From NCBI GenBank assembly GCA_017534365.1, contig JAFWCS010000077.1, positions 1 to 5,122 of the forward strand: a stretch of 5,122 nucleotides of DNA, read 5' to 3'. This stretch comes from Clostridia bacterium. Its GTDB lineage: Bacteria > Bacillota > Clostridia > Oscillospirales > Acutalibacteraceae. The position numbers were made by a program, and so were the translations under genes. Below the pieces are notes generated by a model, which ran no database searches, had not been told where the DNA came from, and was given only the letters and a program-made list of their open reading frames with translations. This document shows, piece by piece, positions 1 to 5,122 of this stretch. Numbering within the stretch: position 1 is the stretch's first letter; every line of letters begins with the position of its first letter.

Positions 1-1069
1 ACGTCTCACTTTTCAGTTTTTCCGCCGTGTCGGCGGTGACGAGCGCGTCGATGATCTCATCCAGGTCGCCGTTGATCACGGCGTCCAGCTTATAAAGCGT
101 GAGCCCGATGCGGTGATCCGTCACACGGCTTTGCGGAAAATTATAGGTGCGGATGCGCTCGCTCCGGTCGCCGGAGCCGACCTGCGCGCGGCGTTCGCCG
201 GCGATGGCGCTTTGCTGTTTTTGGCGCTCCGCCTCCAGGATCTTTGCGCGCAGGATCTTCATGGCGCGATCCTTATTCTTATATTGGCTGCGTTCATCCT
301 GGCATTCCACCACCGTGCCCGTGGGCAGGTGGGTGATCCGGATGGCGCTTTCGGTTTTGTTGACATGCTGGCCGCCGGCGCCGCCGGAGCGGAAGGTGTC
401 GATCTGCAGGTCGGTCGGATTGATCTGCACGTCGACTTCTTCTGCCTCGGGCAGGACGGCCACAGTGGCTGCCGAGGTCTGGATGCGGCCCTGGCTCTCC
501 GTTTCCGGCACGCGCTGCACGCGATGGACGCCGCTTTCGAATTTGAACCGGGAATAGGCGCCCTCGCCGGCGATGGTGAAGCTGATCTCCTTCCAGCCGC
601 CGAGCTCAGTCGGGTTTTCGTTGAGCACCTCGAGCCGCCAGCCCTTGCGCTCGGCATACATGGAATACATGCGAAACAGCACGCCCGCGAACAGCGCGGC
701 CTCCTCGCCGCCGGTGCCGGCGCGGATCTCAACGATCACGCTGCGCTCGTCGTTGGGATCGCGCGGGAGCAGCAGGCGCTTGAGCTCCTCCTGCCGATCC
801 TCGGCGTCTGCCCGCGCGGCGCTCAGTTCCTCCTGCGCCAGCGCGCGCAGCTCGGCGTCTTCGCCTTCGCTCTCGAGCATCGCCTGCGCCTCGGCTGCCT
901 GCGCGAGCGCGGTCTTATAGGCGCGGAAGGCCTCGATGATCGGCGTGAGCGTTTTGAACTCCCGCATCAGGTCGCGGTAGCGCGCGGGATCCGCCGCCGT
1001 GTCGCTCTGACACAGCAGCGTGTTGACGGTTTCGAACCGCGCCTCCACCTGTTCCAGCTTTTCCAGCAT
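1..1069 (-). CDS. prfA: Peptide chain release factor 1 (RF1), C-terminus cut by window edge
   Basis: Class I release factor that reads UAA and UAG in the ribosomal A site and triggers hydrolysis of peptidyl-tRNA. The minus-strand frame is open from an ATG at 1069 to the left edge, giving 356 codons with no stop. RF1 is usually about 355-360 residues, so probably only a few are missing. An N-terminal coiled region is followed by the conserved stretch [16 protein letters not shown]. The stop-codon recognition tripeptide is P188-E189-T190 (inside [10 protein letters not shown]), the RF1-type P-x-T rather than the SPF of RF2. The catalytic GGQ loop is G232-G233-Q234 ([14 protein letters not shown]), the glutamine that is methylated by PrmC in known systems. 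The start lies 3 nt after the stop of the upstream DUF951 gene. Its GGGAGG site (1086-1081) lies inside that gene's last codons, 11 nt from the ATG, so translational coupling is likely. prmC often follows prfA, but that region is outside the window. Confidence 0.97.
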   Translation of the reverse strand, partial: MLEKLEQVEARFETVNTLLCQSDTAADPARYRDLMREFKTLTPIIEAFRAYKTALAQAAEAQAMLESEGEDAELRALAQEELSAARADAEDRQEELKRLLLPRDPNDERSVIVEIRAGTGGEEAALFAGVLFRMYSMYAERKGWRLEVLNENPTELGGWKEISFTIAGEGAYSRFKFESGVHRVQRVPETESQGRIQTSAATVAVLPEAEEVDVQINPTDLQIDTFRSGGAGGQHVNKTESAIRITHLPTGTVVECQDERSQYKNKDRAMKILRAKILEAERQKQQSAIAGERRAQVGSGDRSERIRTYNFPQSRVTDHRIGLTLYKLDAVINGDLDEIIDALVTADTAEKLKSET

Positions 1070-1072
1070 GGG

Positions 1073-1258
1073 TCATTCTTCCTCCCGCAGGATCTTTTTG
1101 ATGTTCTTCTCGATTTTGACGCGCGGCGCCATGACCTCTCGGCCGCAGCCGGCGCAGCGGATCCGGAAATCCGCGCCGATGCGCAGCACGACAAACCGGT
1201 TGCCGCCGCAGGGGTGCGGTTTTTTCATCAGCAGCGTATCGCCCACACGCACGTCCAT
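1073..1258 (-). CDS. DUF951 family small zinc-ribbon-like protein
   Basis: A 61-residue protein starting MDVRVGDTLLMKKPHPCGGN and ending in a lysine- and glutamate-rich tail. The N-terminal part matches what I know of the DUF951 family (Bacillus YyzM-like, about 65 residues), whose function is not established. Visible features are a VGD-x5-KKPHPCGG motif with C17 and a C35-x2-C38 pair followed by GR. Three cysteines plus H15 could form a small metal site; that is inference. The ATG at 1258 is chosen because a near-perfect AAAGGAGG site precedes it by about 8 nt and the family starts here. A longer frame to 1387 would cross the AT-rich promoter region and add residues unlike the family. It is first in a two-gene unit with prfA (3-nt gap), which suggests, but does not prove, a role linked to translation or to the ribosome. 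The family is elsewhere often found near ychF. Confidence 0.9.
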   Translation of the reverse strand: MDVRVGDTLLMKKPHPCGGNRFVVLRIGADFRIRCAGCGREVMAPRVKIEKNIKKILREEE

Positions 1259-1277
1259 GCGCGGATCCTCCTTTTGC

Positions 1278-1302
1278 GTGATATTATAGTATACTATATC
1301 AC
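1278..1302. promoter_or_regulatory. AT-rich palindrome with -10-like hexamers upstream of the DUF951 gene
   Basis: A perfect 14-bp palindrome, TATAGTATACTATA, lies at 1285-1298. It is flanked by GTGATA (1278-1283) and TATCAC (1297-1302), which extend the symmetry with a few unpaired bases on the left. The element holds a minus-strand TATAAT (1288-1283) and a TATACT on each strand, so it probably contains the -10 region for the DUF951-prfA unit, about 20 nt before that gene's ribosome binding site. No good -35 is visible at 16-18 bp on either strand. The dyad could therefore be an operator, a -10 region that is symmetric by chance, or both. Confidence 0.45.
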
Positions 1303-1323
1303 AAAAGATGCGAAAAGTATACT
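1288..1323. repeat. Two copies of AGTATACT, 28 bp apart
   Basis: The 8-bp self-complementary sequence AGTATACT occurs at 1288-1295, inside the larger palindrome, and again at 1316-1323. A third partial match, CATATACT, lies at 1356-1363. All are in the 155-bp divergent spacer between the DUF951 and S1 genes. Each copy contains TATACT on both strands and so may simply be a -10 element. Two identical palindromes in so short a spacer also fit paired operator sites. Confidence 0.4.
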
Positions 1324-1357
1324 GCAAACCGATGAATTTTTTGCGCGGCAGGCTGCA

Positions 1358-1363
1358 TATACT
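1358..1363 (+). promoter_or_regulatory. Possible -10 element (TATACT) for the S1-repeat gene
   Basis: TATACT lies 51 bp upstream of the plus-strand start at 1414. The -35 region at suitable spacing is only T-rich (AATTTT at 1335-1340, 17-bp spacer), so the call is weak. A transcript from it would start near 1370 and begin with a small hairpin, CGGAA-TGT-TTCCG (1372-1384). Confidence 0.3.
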
Positions 1364-1413
1364 GAAACAAACGGAATGTTTCCGCATGATTTCAACCCGG
1401 AAGGAACGCAGAT

Positions 1414-2343
1414 ATGGATCGAACAGTTTTTCAGCCGGAGGGCCGGCTGCTGCATACGGCGGAGAATCAGCGGCGCTGCGCCGGGCCGGCCGCGCTGCGC
1501 GAGGCTTTTATGGAGGGCGCTGTGCTGGAGGGGCGGGTGCTGCGCTGCGACGCGGCGCATGACCTGCATGTGGAGCTTGGCTGCATGCGCGGATTGATCC
1601 CGCGCGCGGAGGGCGCGATCGGCGTCGCCGAGGGCCGGGTGCGGGATATCGCGCTGATCTCGCGGGTCAACAAGCCGGTGTCCTTCATTATCACCGGCTT
1701 CACACAGACCGCGGAAGGCGAGCCGCTGGCTCTGCTCAGCCGCAGGCGGGTGCAGGAGGCCTGCCTGCGGGATTATATCGCCGCGCTTTCGCCCGGCGAC
1801 GTGATCCCGGCGACCGTGACGCATCTGGAGGGCTTCGGCGCGTTCTGCGACGTCGGGGCGGGCGTGAGCGCGCTGCTGCCGATCGACAGCATTTCGGTTT
1901 CACGCATCCCGCATCCCGGCGCAAGATTCACCCAGGGCCAGCAGATTCTCGCCGTGGTGCGGGAGATCGACGCCGACAGGCGGATCACACTGACGCACAA
2001 GGAGCTGCTCGGCACCTGGGAGGAGAACGCCGCGCTGATGGAGACGGGCGAGACGGTGCCGGGGATCGTGCGCTCGGTGGAGAGCTACGGCGTCTTCGTG
2101 GAGCTGACGCCGAATCTGGCCGGCCTCGCGGAGCGCGCGGAGGGCGTGCGCGCCGGGGACCACGCGGCGGTCTATATCAAAAGCATGCTGCCGCAGAAGA
2201 TGAAAATCAAGCTGATTCTCGTGGATGCCTTTGCCGCGGAGTATCCGCCCGCGCCGCCGCACTATTTTATCCGGCAGGGGCATATCGACCGCTGGTGTTA
2301 TTCCCCACCCGGATGCGGCAGAAAAATCGAAAGTGTTTTTTGA
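1414..2343 (+). CDS. S1 RNA-binding repeat protein (short, ribosomal protein S1-like)
   Basis: A 309-residue cytoplasmic protein made of three S1 (OB-fold) units. Unit 1, about 35-112, is divergent (VLEGRVLRCDAAHDLHVELG, later RDIALISRVNKP). Unit 2, about 126-196, is closest to canonical (GDVIPATVTHLEGFGAFCDV, later REIDADRRITLTHKELLGTW). Unit 3, about 212-270, reads VPGIVRSVESYGVFVELTPN. A conserved-looking tail (about 283-309) ends HIDRWCYSPPGCGRKIESVF. Such proteins in Clostridia are often labelled ribosomal protein S1, but this is shorter than the 4-6 repeat S1, so a true ribosomal role is uncertain; single-stranded RNA binding is the safest inference. The ATG at 1414 follows GGAAGGA (1399-1405) by 8 nt. 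It is transcribed away from DUF951-prfA, and its stop is 5 nt before the terminator stem. Confidence 0.88.
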   Translation: MDRTVFQPEGRLLHTAENQRRCAGPAALREAFMEGAVLEGRVLRCDAAHDLHVELGCMRGLIPRAEGAIGVAEGRVRDIALISRVNKPVSFIITGFTQTAEGEPLALLSRRRVQEACLRDYIAALSPGDVIPATVTHLEGFGAFCDVGAGVSALLPIDSISVSRIPHPGARFTQGQQILAVVREIDADRRITLTHKELLGTWEENAALMETGETVPGIVRSVESYGVFVELTPNLAGLAERAEGVRAGDHAAVYIKSMLPQKMKIKLILVDAFAAEYPPAPPHYFIRQGHIDRWCYSPPGCGRKIESVF

Positions 2344-2379
2344 AAAAACGTCCCCTCCGGCCAATAAACGGAGGGGACG
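2343..2379 (-). terminator. Rho-independent terminator of the acetyltransferase gene, possibly shared with the S1 gene
   Basis: A perfect 11-bp stem, CGTCCCCTCCG at 2349-2359 pairing with CGGAGGGGACG at 2369-2379, closes a 9-nt loop. Read on the minus strand it is followed at once by six T (2348-2343), the classic intrinsic terminator form, and lies 18 nt after the acetyltransferase stop. On the plus strand the following sequence has only scattered T, so termination of the S1 transcript would rest mainly on the stem. Being between convergent genes, it probably serves both. Confidence 0.9.
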
Positions 2380-2397
2380 GCGTCTGTTTCGGTTCTG

Positions 2398-3561
2398 TTA
2401 CACGTTATCCTGCGAATAGGCGAAGAAATCCGCCGGGAACCACTGCTGCGCGAAGGCGGGCAGCAGCTCTTTTTCTTTGCAGAACGGCGAAGTGATCAGG
2501 CGCGTGGCCGTGTGCTGGTCGAGCGTGAGCGCCGGAGCATCCTGCGTTTCGGTGACGGTCACGCGGTTGTCCTGCACCGTGATGCGCAGCTGCTCGTCGC
2601 CGCGGTCGCCGTGAATCAGCAGCACGATCTCGCCGTCGCAGAGCCTGGCGTGCGTCGCTTTCAGGCGCAGGAAGGCCTGCGTGAAGCGCTTGAAATTGAG
2701 GATACAGACCATTTCGGCGTGGGAGATCTCGCTCCAGCCGCAATGGCGCGCCATATAGTCCGCGGCAGCCGTATCGAAGGGCGGCACTTCAAAGGAGACG
2801 CTATCCTTGCCGGCCACGTCCATCGCGCACAGGCAGACGTCGATCAGATCCTCCGGATCCGCCGCCTTCAGCTCCTGGATGCCGCCGAATTTCTGCTTGA
2901 CGAAATAGCCGACGAACGCCTCGCCGCGCGTAACGACGTAGGGTACGCTGCGCCAGGAGCAGAGGATATCATACAGCGCCTCGGGCGCGCGGACCATGCG
3001 CATGGGTCCCTGATTATAAAGCAGCGCAATGCCGGCAAGCGCGTCGGCATCCTCCGCCGTTACCGGCCGGGCGACGGCGTCGGTCTGATAATCGCGGCCC
3101 TTGATGTGGGCGATGTTGCGGCGGTCGATGCCGAAATGCAGGCTCTGACCGCCGGGCTCGTAGCCGAAATAGCCGTAGCGCTGCCGGTGGCCGCCGAGCA
3201 GGGAATAATCCGTGCCGTCCGCCGCCATTTCTTCCAGCGCGCGCTGCATGAGCAGGATCATATAGCCTTTGCCGCGCGCGTCCGTCGCAACGGCGACGTT
3301 GCCGATGCCGCCCACGCGCAGGGTCTCGCCCGCGACCTGCATCTCAAACGGATACAGGCCGATGGCCGCTTTGATCTCACCGTCCTCGGCAACGATCAGG
3401 TTGTGCTCCGCCGGGGCGTATTCCTCCTTATAAAGCTTGGGAAGCAGCGTGAGAAAATCGCGCTGGGTTTCGGGTTCGTCCTCCGCAAAGAAGACCTCGT
3501 CCAGCATGGCGAGCAGCGCTTCCCGCTGCGCGGCGACGCCGTGACCTTGATAAAGCTCCAT
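2398..3561 (-). CDS. Eis-like GNAT family N-acetyltransferase
   Basis: A 387-residue predicted cytoplasmic acetyltransferase that would move an acetyl group from acetyl-CoA to an amine. The N-terminal GNAT domain (about 1-160) carries the acetyl-CoA-binding motif A: a strand, VGGIGNVAVAT (83-93), then DARGKGYMILLMQRALEEM (94-112), with R96-G97-K98-G99 fitting the R/Q-x-x-G-x-G/A pyrophosphate loop. LLGGHRQRYGYFGYEPGG (121-138) is typical of this subgroup. A second, divergent GNAT-like part spans about 163-280. The C-terminal part, about 290-387, fits the SCP2-like sterol-carrier fold of Eis proteins (LRLKATHARLCDGEIVLLIH, later TLDQHTATRLITSPF). Total length is close to Eis (about 400). Eis enzymes acetylate aminoglycosides and peptide lysines, but the substrate here cannot be read from sequence. 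The ATG at 3561 is 11 nt after the upstream carboxypeptidase stop; its AAGGAG site overlaps that TAA, so the two form an operon. It ends at the terminator at 2343-2379. Confidence 0.88.
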   Translation of the reverse strand: MELYQGHGVAAQREALLAMLDEVFFAEDEPETQRDFLTLLPKLYKEEYAPAEHNLIVAEDGEIKAAIGLYPFEMQVAGETLRVGGIGNVAVATDARGKGYMILLMQRALEEMAADGTDYSLLGGHRQRYGYFGYEPGGQSLHFGIDRRNIAHIKGRDYQTDAVARPVTAEDADALAGIALLYNQGPMRMVRAPEALYDILCSWRSVPYVVTRGEAFVGYFVKQKFGGIQELKAADPEDLIDVCLCAMDVAGKDSVSFEVPPFDTAAADYMARHCGWSEISHAEMVCILNFKRFTQAFLRLKATHARLCDGEIVLLIHGDRGDEQLRITVQDNRVTVTETQDAPALTLDQHTATRLITSPFCKEKELLPAFAQQWFPADFFAYSQDNV

Positions 3562-3572
3562 ACTCTCTCTCC

Positions 3573-4940
3573 TTATTTCAGTTTCATGAAGTCGTCATAA
3601 TTGAGCACGCGATAGCCCGCGGCATTTTTGCGGGCGGCTGCGCGTTTGCGCGCCCTGCGGAACAGGATGATCAGCGCGATGATCACCGCGATCGCGAAGA
3701 AGCGGAAGATCCAGGAGGACAGCAGCTTGCGCGCGGAGCTGCCGATCAAGGCGAATACGCTCAGCTTCACGTCTGCGCTCGCCACCAGATCGATCCGGTG
3801 GATCTCCTCCTGCGCATACAGCACGCGCGCGGAAGCCACGGGATCCCCTTTTTTGATCGGCGCTTTCACGGAAGACGGCAGGGTGTCCGCGAGCGGGTCG
3901 ATCAGCAGACTGCCGCTGCCGACGCCCTTCGGGACCAGGCTGTAGATCGCTTCCGCGGGGGAAAGCCCGAGCATATCGCGCCCCGCGCCGAATTCGATCG
4001 GCACCTGCGCCACGATCTGATCGGGGTCGCAGATCTGCTTGAGCTCGAGATTGTCGAACGCCCATTCAAGCAGCGCCTTCGCGTCAATGAAGGCGCCGTT
4101 TTCATCCACGTGGTCGTTGTCCAGATCCTCCATGATCGCGTTGAGCACCACGCAGACGTAGTTGTAGCCGCCCTTGGAGGCGGTCACGGCCACGCAATGG
4201 CCCGCGATGGAGGTGGTGCCGGTTTTTCCGCCGTTGATATAGGGCAGATAATAATCGGCGTAGTTCTTTTTGAGCATGTGGTTGGTGTTGATGATCGTGC
4301 GTTCCTTCTGCAGGTTGGTTGCCGGCAGCTTATAGAAGGGCATGGACGTGATCTCGGAAAAGGCGGGGTAGCCCATCGCGTGCAGCAGGAGCGTCGCCGT
4401 GTCTTTCGCGGTGACGTACTGATCGTCGTCGTCCAGCCCGTGCGGATTGACGAAGTTGCTGTCCGTGCAGCCGAGCGCCTGTGCCGTTTCGTTCATCATG
4501 CGGATGAACTGCGGCCGGTCGCCGTTCGTGACGTAGTCGGCCAGCGTGGTCGCGGCTTCGTTGGCGCTTTGCAGCAGCAGGCAGCAGAGCAGGTCATAGA
4601 TGCTCAGCGTCTCACCCGCCTTCAGGCCGCCGAGGGAGCTGCCGGTGTTGGAAAGCTCCGTCAGGCAGGATTCCGGAACGGTGACCATTTCATTCAGGTT
4701 TTCGCAGTGATCGAGCACCACGATCGCCGTGACCAGCTTTGTCAGACTGGCCGGATGCGTCTGCTTGCCGGCGTTTTTTTCATACAGCACCTCGCCGTTA
4801 TCCGCGCCGGCGAGATAAACGCAGTCGGCGTGCAGCTCGATCTCTTTGTCGATGTATTCGTGATAATCCGCGTGCGCGGGCAGGCGCGCAGCCGCCGCCA
4901 GCATCACCGCGGCCGCGAGAAAACACAGCAGTCGTTTCAT
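3573..4940 (-). CDS. Serine-type D-Ala-D-Ala carboxypeptidase (low-molecular-weight penicillin-binding protein)
   Basis: A 455-residue DacA/DacF-type enzyme that removes the terminal D-alanine from peptidoglycan pentapeptides outside the cytoplasmic membrane, limiting cross-linking; this family is covalently bound by beta-lactams. The signal peptide is MKRLLCFL plus an alanine-rich core, with probable cleavage after AHA (residue 24). All three active-site motifs are present: S65-L-T-K68 (HPASLTKLVT), S125-A-N127 (LLLQSANEAA) and K239-T-G241 (INGGKTGTTSIAG). A beta-rich PBP5 C-terminal-like domain covers about 301-395. A transmembrane helix at about 409-427 (WIFRFFAIAVIIALIILF) is followed by RRARKRAAARK, so the tail stays in the cytoplasm. 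The anchor is a full helix, not the amphipathic helix of E. coli PBP5. The start at 4940 has GAGAGG (4951-4946) 5 nt upstream and a TATAAT promoter. It is first gene of the operon with the acetyltransferase. Confidence 0.95.
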   Translation of the reverse strand: MKRLLCFLAAAVMLAAAARLPAHADYHEYIDKEIELHADCVYLAGADNGEVLYEKNAGKQTHPASLTKLVTAIVVLDHCENLNEMVTVPESCLTELSNTGSSLGGLKAGETLSIYDLLCCLLLQSANEAATTLADYVTNGDRPQFIRMMNETAQALGCTDSNFVNPHGLDDDDQYVTAKDTATLLLHAMGYPAFSEITSMPFYKLPATNLQKERTIINTNHMLKKNYADYYLPYINGGKTGTTSIAGHCVAVTASKGGYNYVCVVLNAIMEDLDNDHVDENGAFIDAKALLEWAFDNLELKQICDPDQIVAQVPIEFGAGRDMLGLSPAEAIYSLVPKGVGSGSLLIDPLADTLPSSVKAPIKKGDPVASARVLYAQEEIHRIDLVASADVKLSVFALIGSSARKLLSSWIFRFFAIAVIIALIILFRRARKRAAARKNAAGYRVLNYDDFMKLK

Positions 4941-4971
4941 AGAAGCCTCTCGATCGAATGGAATTCAAATG

Positions 4972-5000
4972 ATTATAGCATATCCGGCGCAAAAAATAAA
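4972..5000 (-). promoter_or_regulatory. Extended -10 promoter for the carboxypeptidase-acetyltransferase operon
   Basis: On the minus strand a perfect TATAAT (4977-4972) is preceded by TGC, making an extended -10 (TGCTATAAT). The -35 at 17 bp is poor (TTTATT, 5000-4995), which extended -10 promoters tolerate. Transcription would begin near 4965, leaving a leader of about 25 nt that includes the GAGAGG site. Confidence 0.65.
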
Positions 5001-5021
5001 TACCTGCGCCGTTTATTTTTT
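4985..5021 (+). other. Inverted repeat with T-rich flank between divergent promoters
   Basis: CGGCGCA (4985-4991) and TGCGCCG (5005-5011) form a 7-bp perfect stem with a 13-nt A-rich loop, followed by TTTATTTTTT (5012-5021). On the plus strand this has the form of an intrinsic terminator, yet no gene ends here. It overlaps the -35 region of the carboxypeptidase promoter and lies upstream of the promoter at 5040-5068, so it is in neither predicted mRNA. It may stop antisense or readthrough transcription, or be a protein-binding site. Confidence 0.45.
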
Positions 5022-5039
5022 GACGGAATCAGAAAACGC

Positions 5040-5068
5040 TTGATTTTTCCGCCGTTTGGGCGTATAGT
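5040..5068 (+). promoter_or_regulatory. Sigma-70-type promoter for the gene starting at 5101
   Basis: TTGATT (5040-5045) and TATAGT (5063-5068) are separated by exactly 17 bp, matching TTGACA at 4 of 6 and TATAAT at 5 of 6 positions. Transcription would start near 5075, giving a leader of about 25 nt that carries the AAAAGGAG ribosome binding site. TAGAAT at 5075-5080 is a less likely alternative -10. Confidence 0.65.
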
Positions 5069-5100
5069 ATTGGGTAGAATGTTGGAAAAGGAGAAGATTC

Positions 5101-5122
5101 ATGGTCTATGTAACCGGCGATA
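5101..5122 (+). CDS. Start of a gene, possibly a metallophosphoesterase (partial)
   Basis: Only seven complete codons, MVYVTGD, are in the window. The start is well supported: AAAAGGAG (5086-5092 with flanking A) ends 8 nt before the ATG, and a promoter lies upstream. A protein opening with a short hydrophobic strand and then TGD is typical of calcineurin-like metallophosphoesterases, which often begin M-I/V-Y-V-T-G-D followed by a residue and H-G, where the aspartate binds metal. The diagnostic histidine falls beyond the window, so the family is a guess; that a gene starts here is fairly safe. Confidence 0.55.

Noticed and set aside
259..732. A 157-codon minus-strand frame overlapping prfA
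   Set aside because: It is on the same strand but in another frame from prfA, rich in alanine, arginine and serine, typical of an out-of-frame reading of GC-rich coding DNA.
1073..1387. Longer 104-residue form of the DUF951 protein
   Set aside because: The extra 43 residues would be encoded by the AT-rich palindrome and promoter region and do not resemble the family. The ATG at 1258 has a near-perfect ribosome binding site.
1259..1413. Riboswitch or T-box leader upstream of prfA or the S1 gene
   Set aside because: The spacer is only 155 bp, shared by two divergent genes, and shows no conserved riboswitch core, T-box motif or terminator/antiterminator pair.
113..1597. A 494-codon plus-strand open frame across the release factor region
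   Set aside because: It is antisense to prfA and the DUF951 gene, both clearly recognisable by motif (GGQ, P-x-T, CxxC), and it runs out of frame into the S1 gene. It has no convincing ribosome binding site, and long open antisense frames are expected in GC-rich coding DNA.
1294..1824. A 176-codon minus-strand open frame over the start of the S1 gene
   Set aside because: It is antisense to a gene with recognisable S1 repeats and a good ribosome binding site, and it crosses the divergent promoter region.
2225..2495. Short plus-strand frames across the terminator region
   Set aside because: They overlap the end of the S1 gene and the terminator hairpin, have no ribosome binding site, and show no family resemblance.
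2512..3600. A 362-codon plus-strand open frame
   Set aside because: It is fully antisense to the acetyltransferase gene, whose product has a clear acetyl-CoA motif, good start and terminator. The antisense product resembles no family I know.

Overview
The window looks like chromosomal housekeeping DNA from a GC-rich member of the Clostridia. I base this on strong AAGGAGG-type ribosome binding sites, a DUF951 zinc-ribbon-like small protein (a Firmicutes family), a short stand-alone S1-repeat protein of the kind seen in gut Clostridia, and a clostridial-type D,D-carboxypeptidase with a C-terminal membrane anchor. A family-level guess would be Oscillospirales, but that is inference from protein flavour. 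No mobile element, phage gene, CRISPR array, tRNA or rRNA is visible.

Layout. Positions 1-1258 hold a minus-strand pair: a DUF951 protein followed by prfA (release factor 1), which runs off the left edge with nearly all of its length present. Positions 1259-1413 are a divergent intergenic region with an AT-rich palindrome and repeated AGTATACT sites. Positions 1414-2343 hold a plus-strand gene for a three-repeat S1 RNA-binding protein. A strong 11-bp terminator hairpin (2349-2379) separates it from a convergent minus-strand pair: a penicillin-binding-protein-type D-Ala-D-Ala carboxypeptidase (4940 to 3573), then an Eis-like GNAT acetyltransferase (3561 to 2398). Positions 4941-5100 are a second divergent intergenic region, with recognisable promoters for both directions and a hairpin between them. 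The first seven full codons of another plus-strand gene, probably a metallophosphoesterase, start at 5101.

How the genes relate. The left half is about translation: RF1 ends translation at UAA and UAG, the S1 protein probably binds RNA, and the DUF951 protein is physically coupled to RF1. The carboxypeptidase trims peptidoglycan stem peptides outside the membrane. The acetyltransferase shares its transcript, but the sequence does not reveal its substrate.

I did not find a new multi-gene system. The items most worth a second look are the repeated palindromes between the DUF951 gene and the S1 gene, the DUF951-prfA coupling, the carboxypeptidase-acetyltransferase operon, and the hairpin between the two right-hand promoters.
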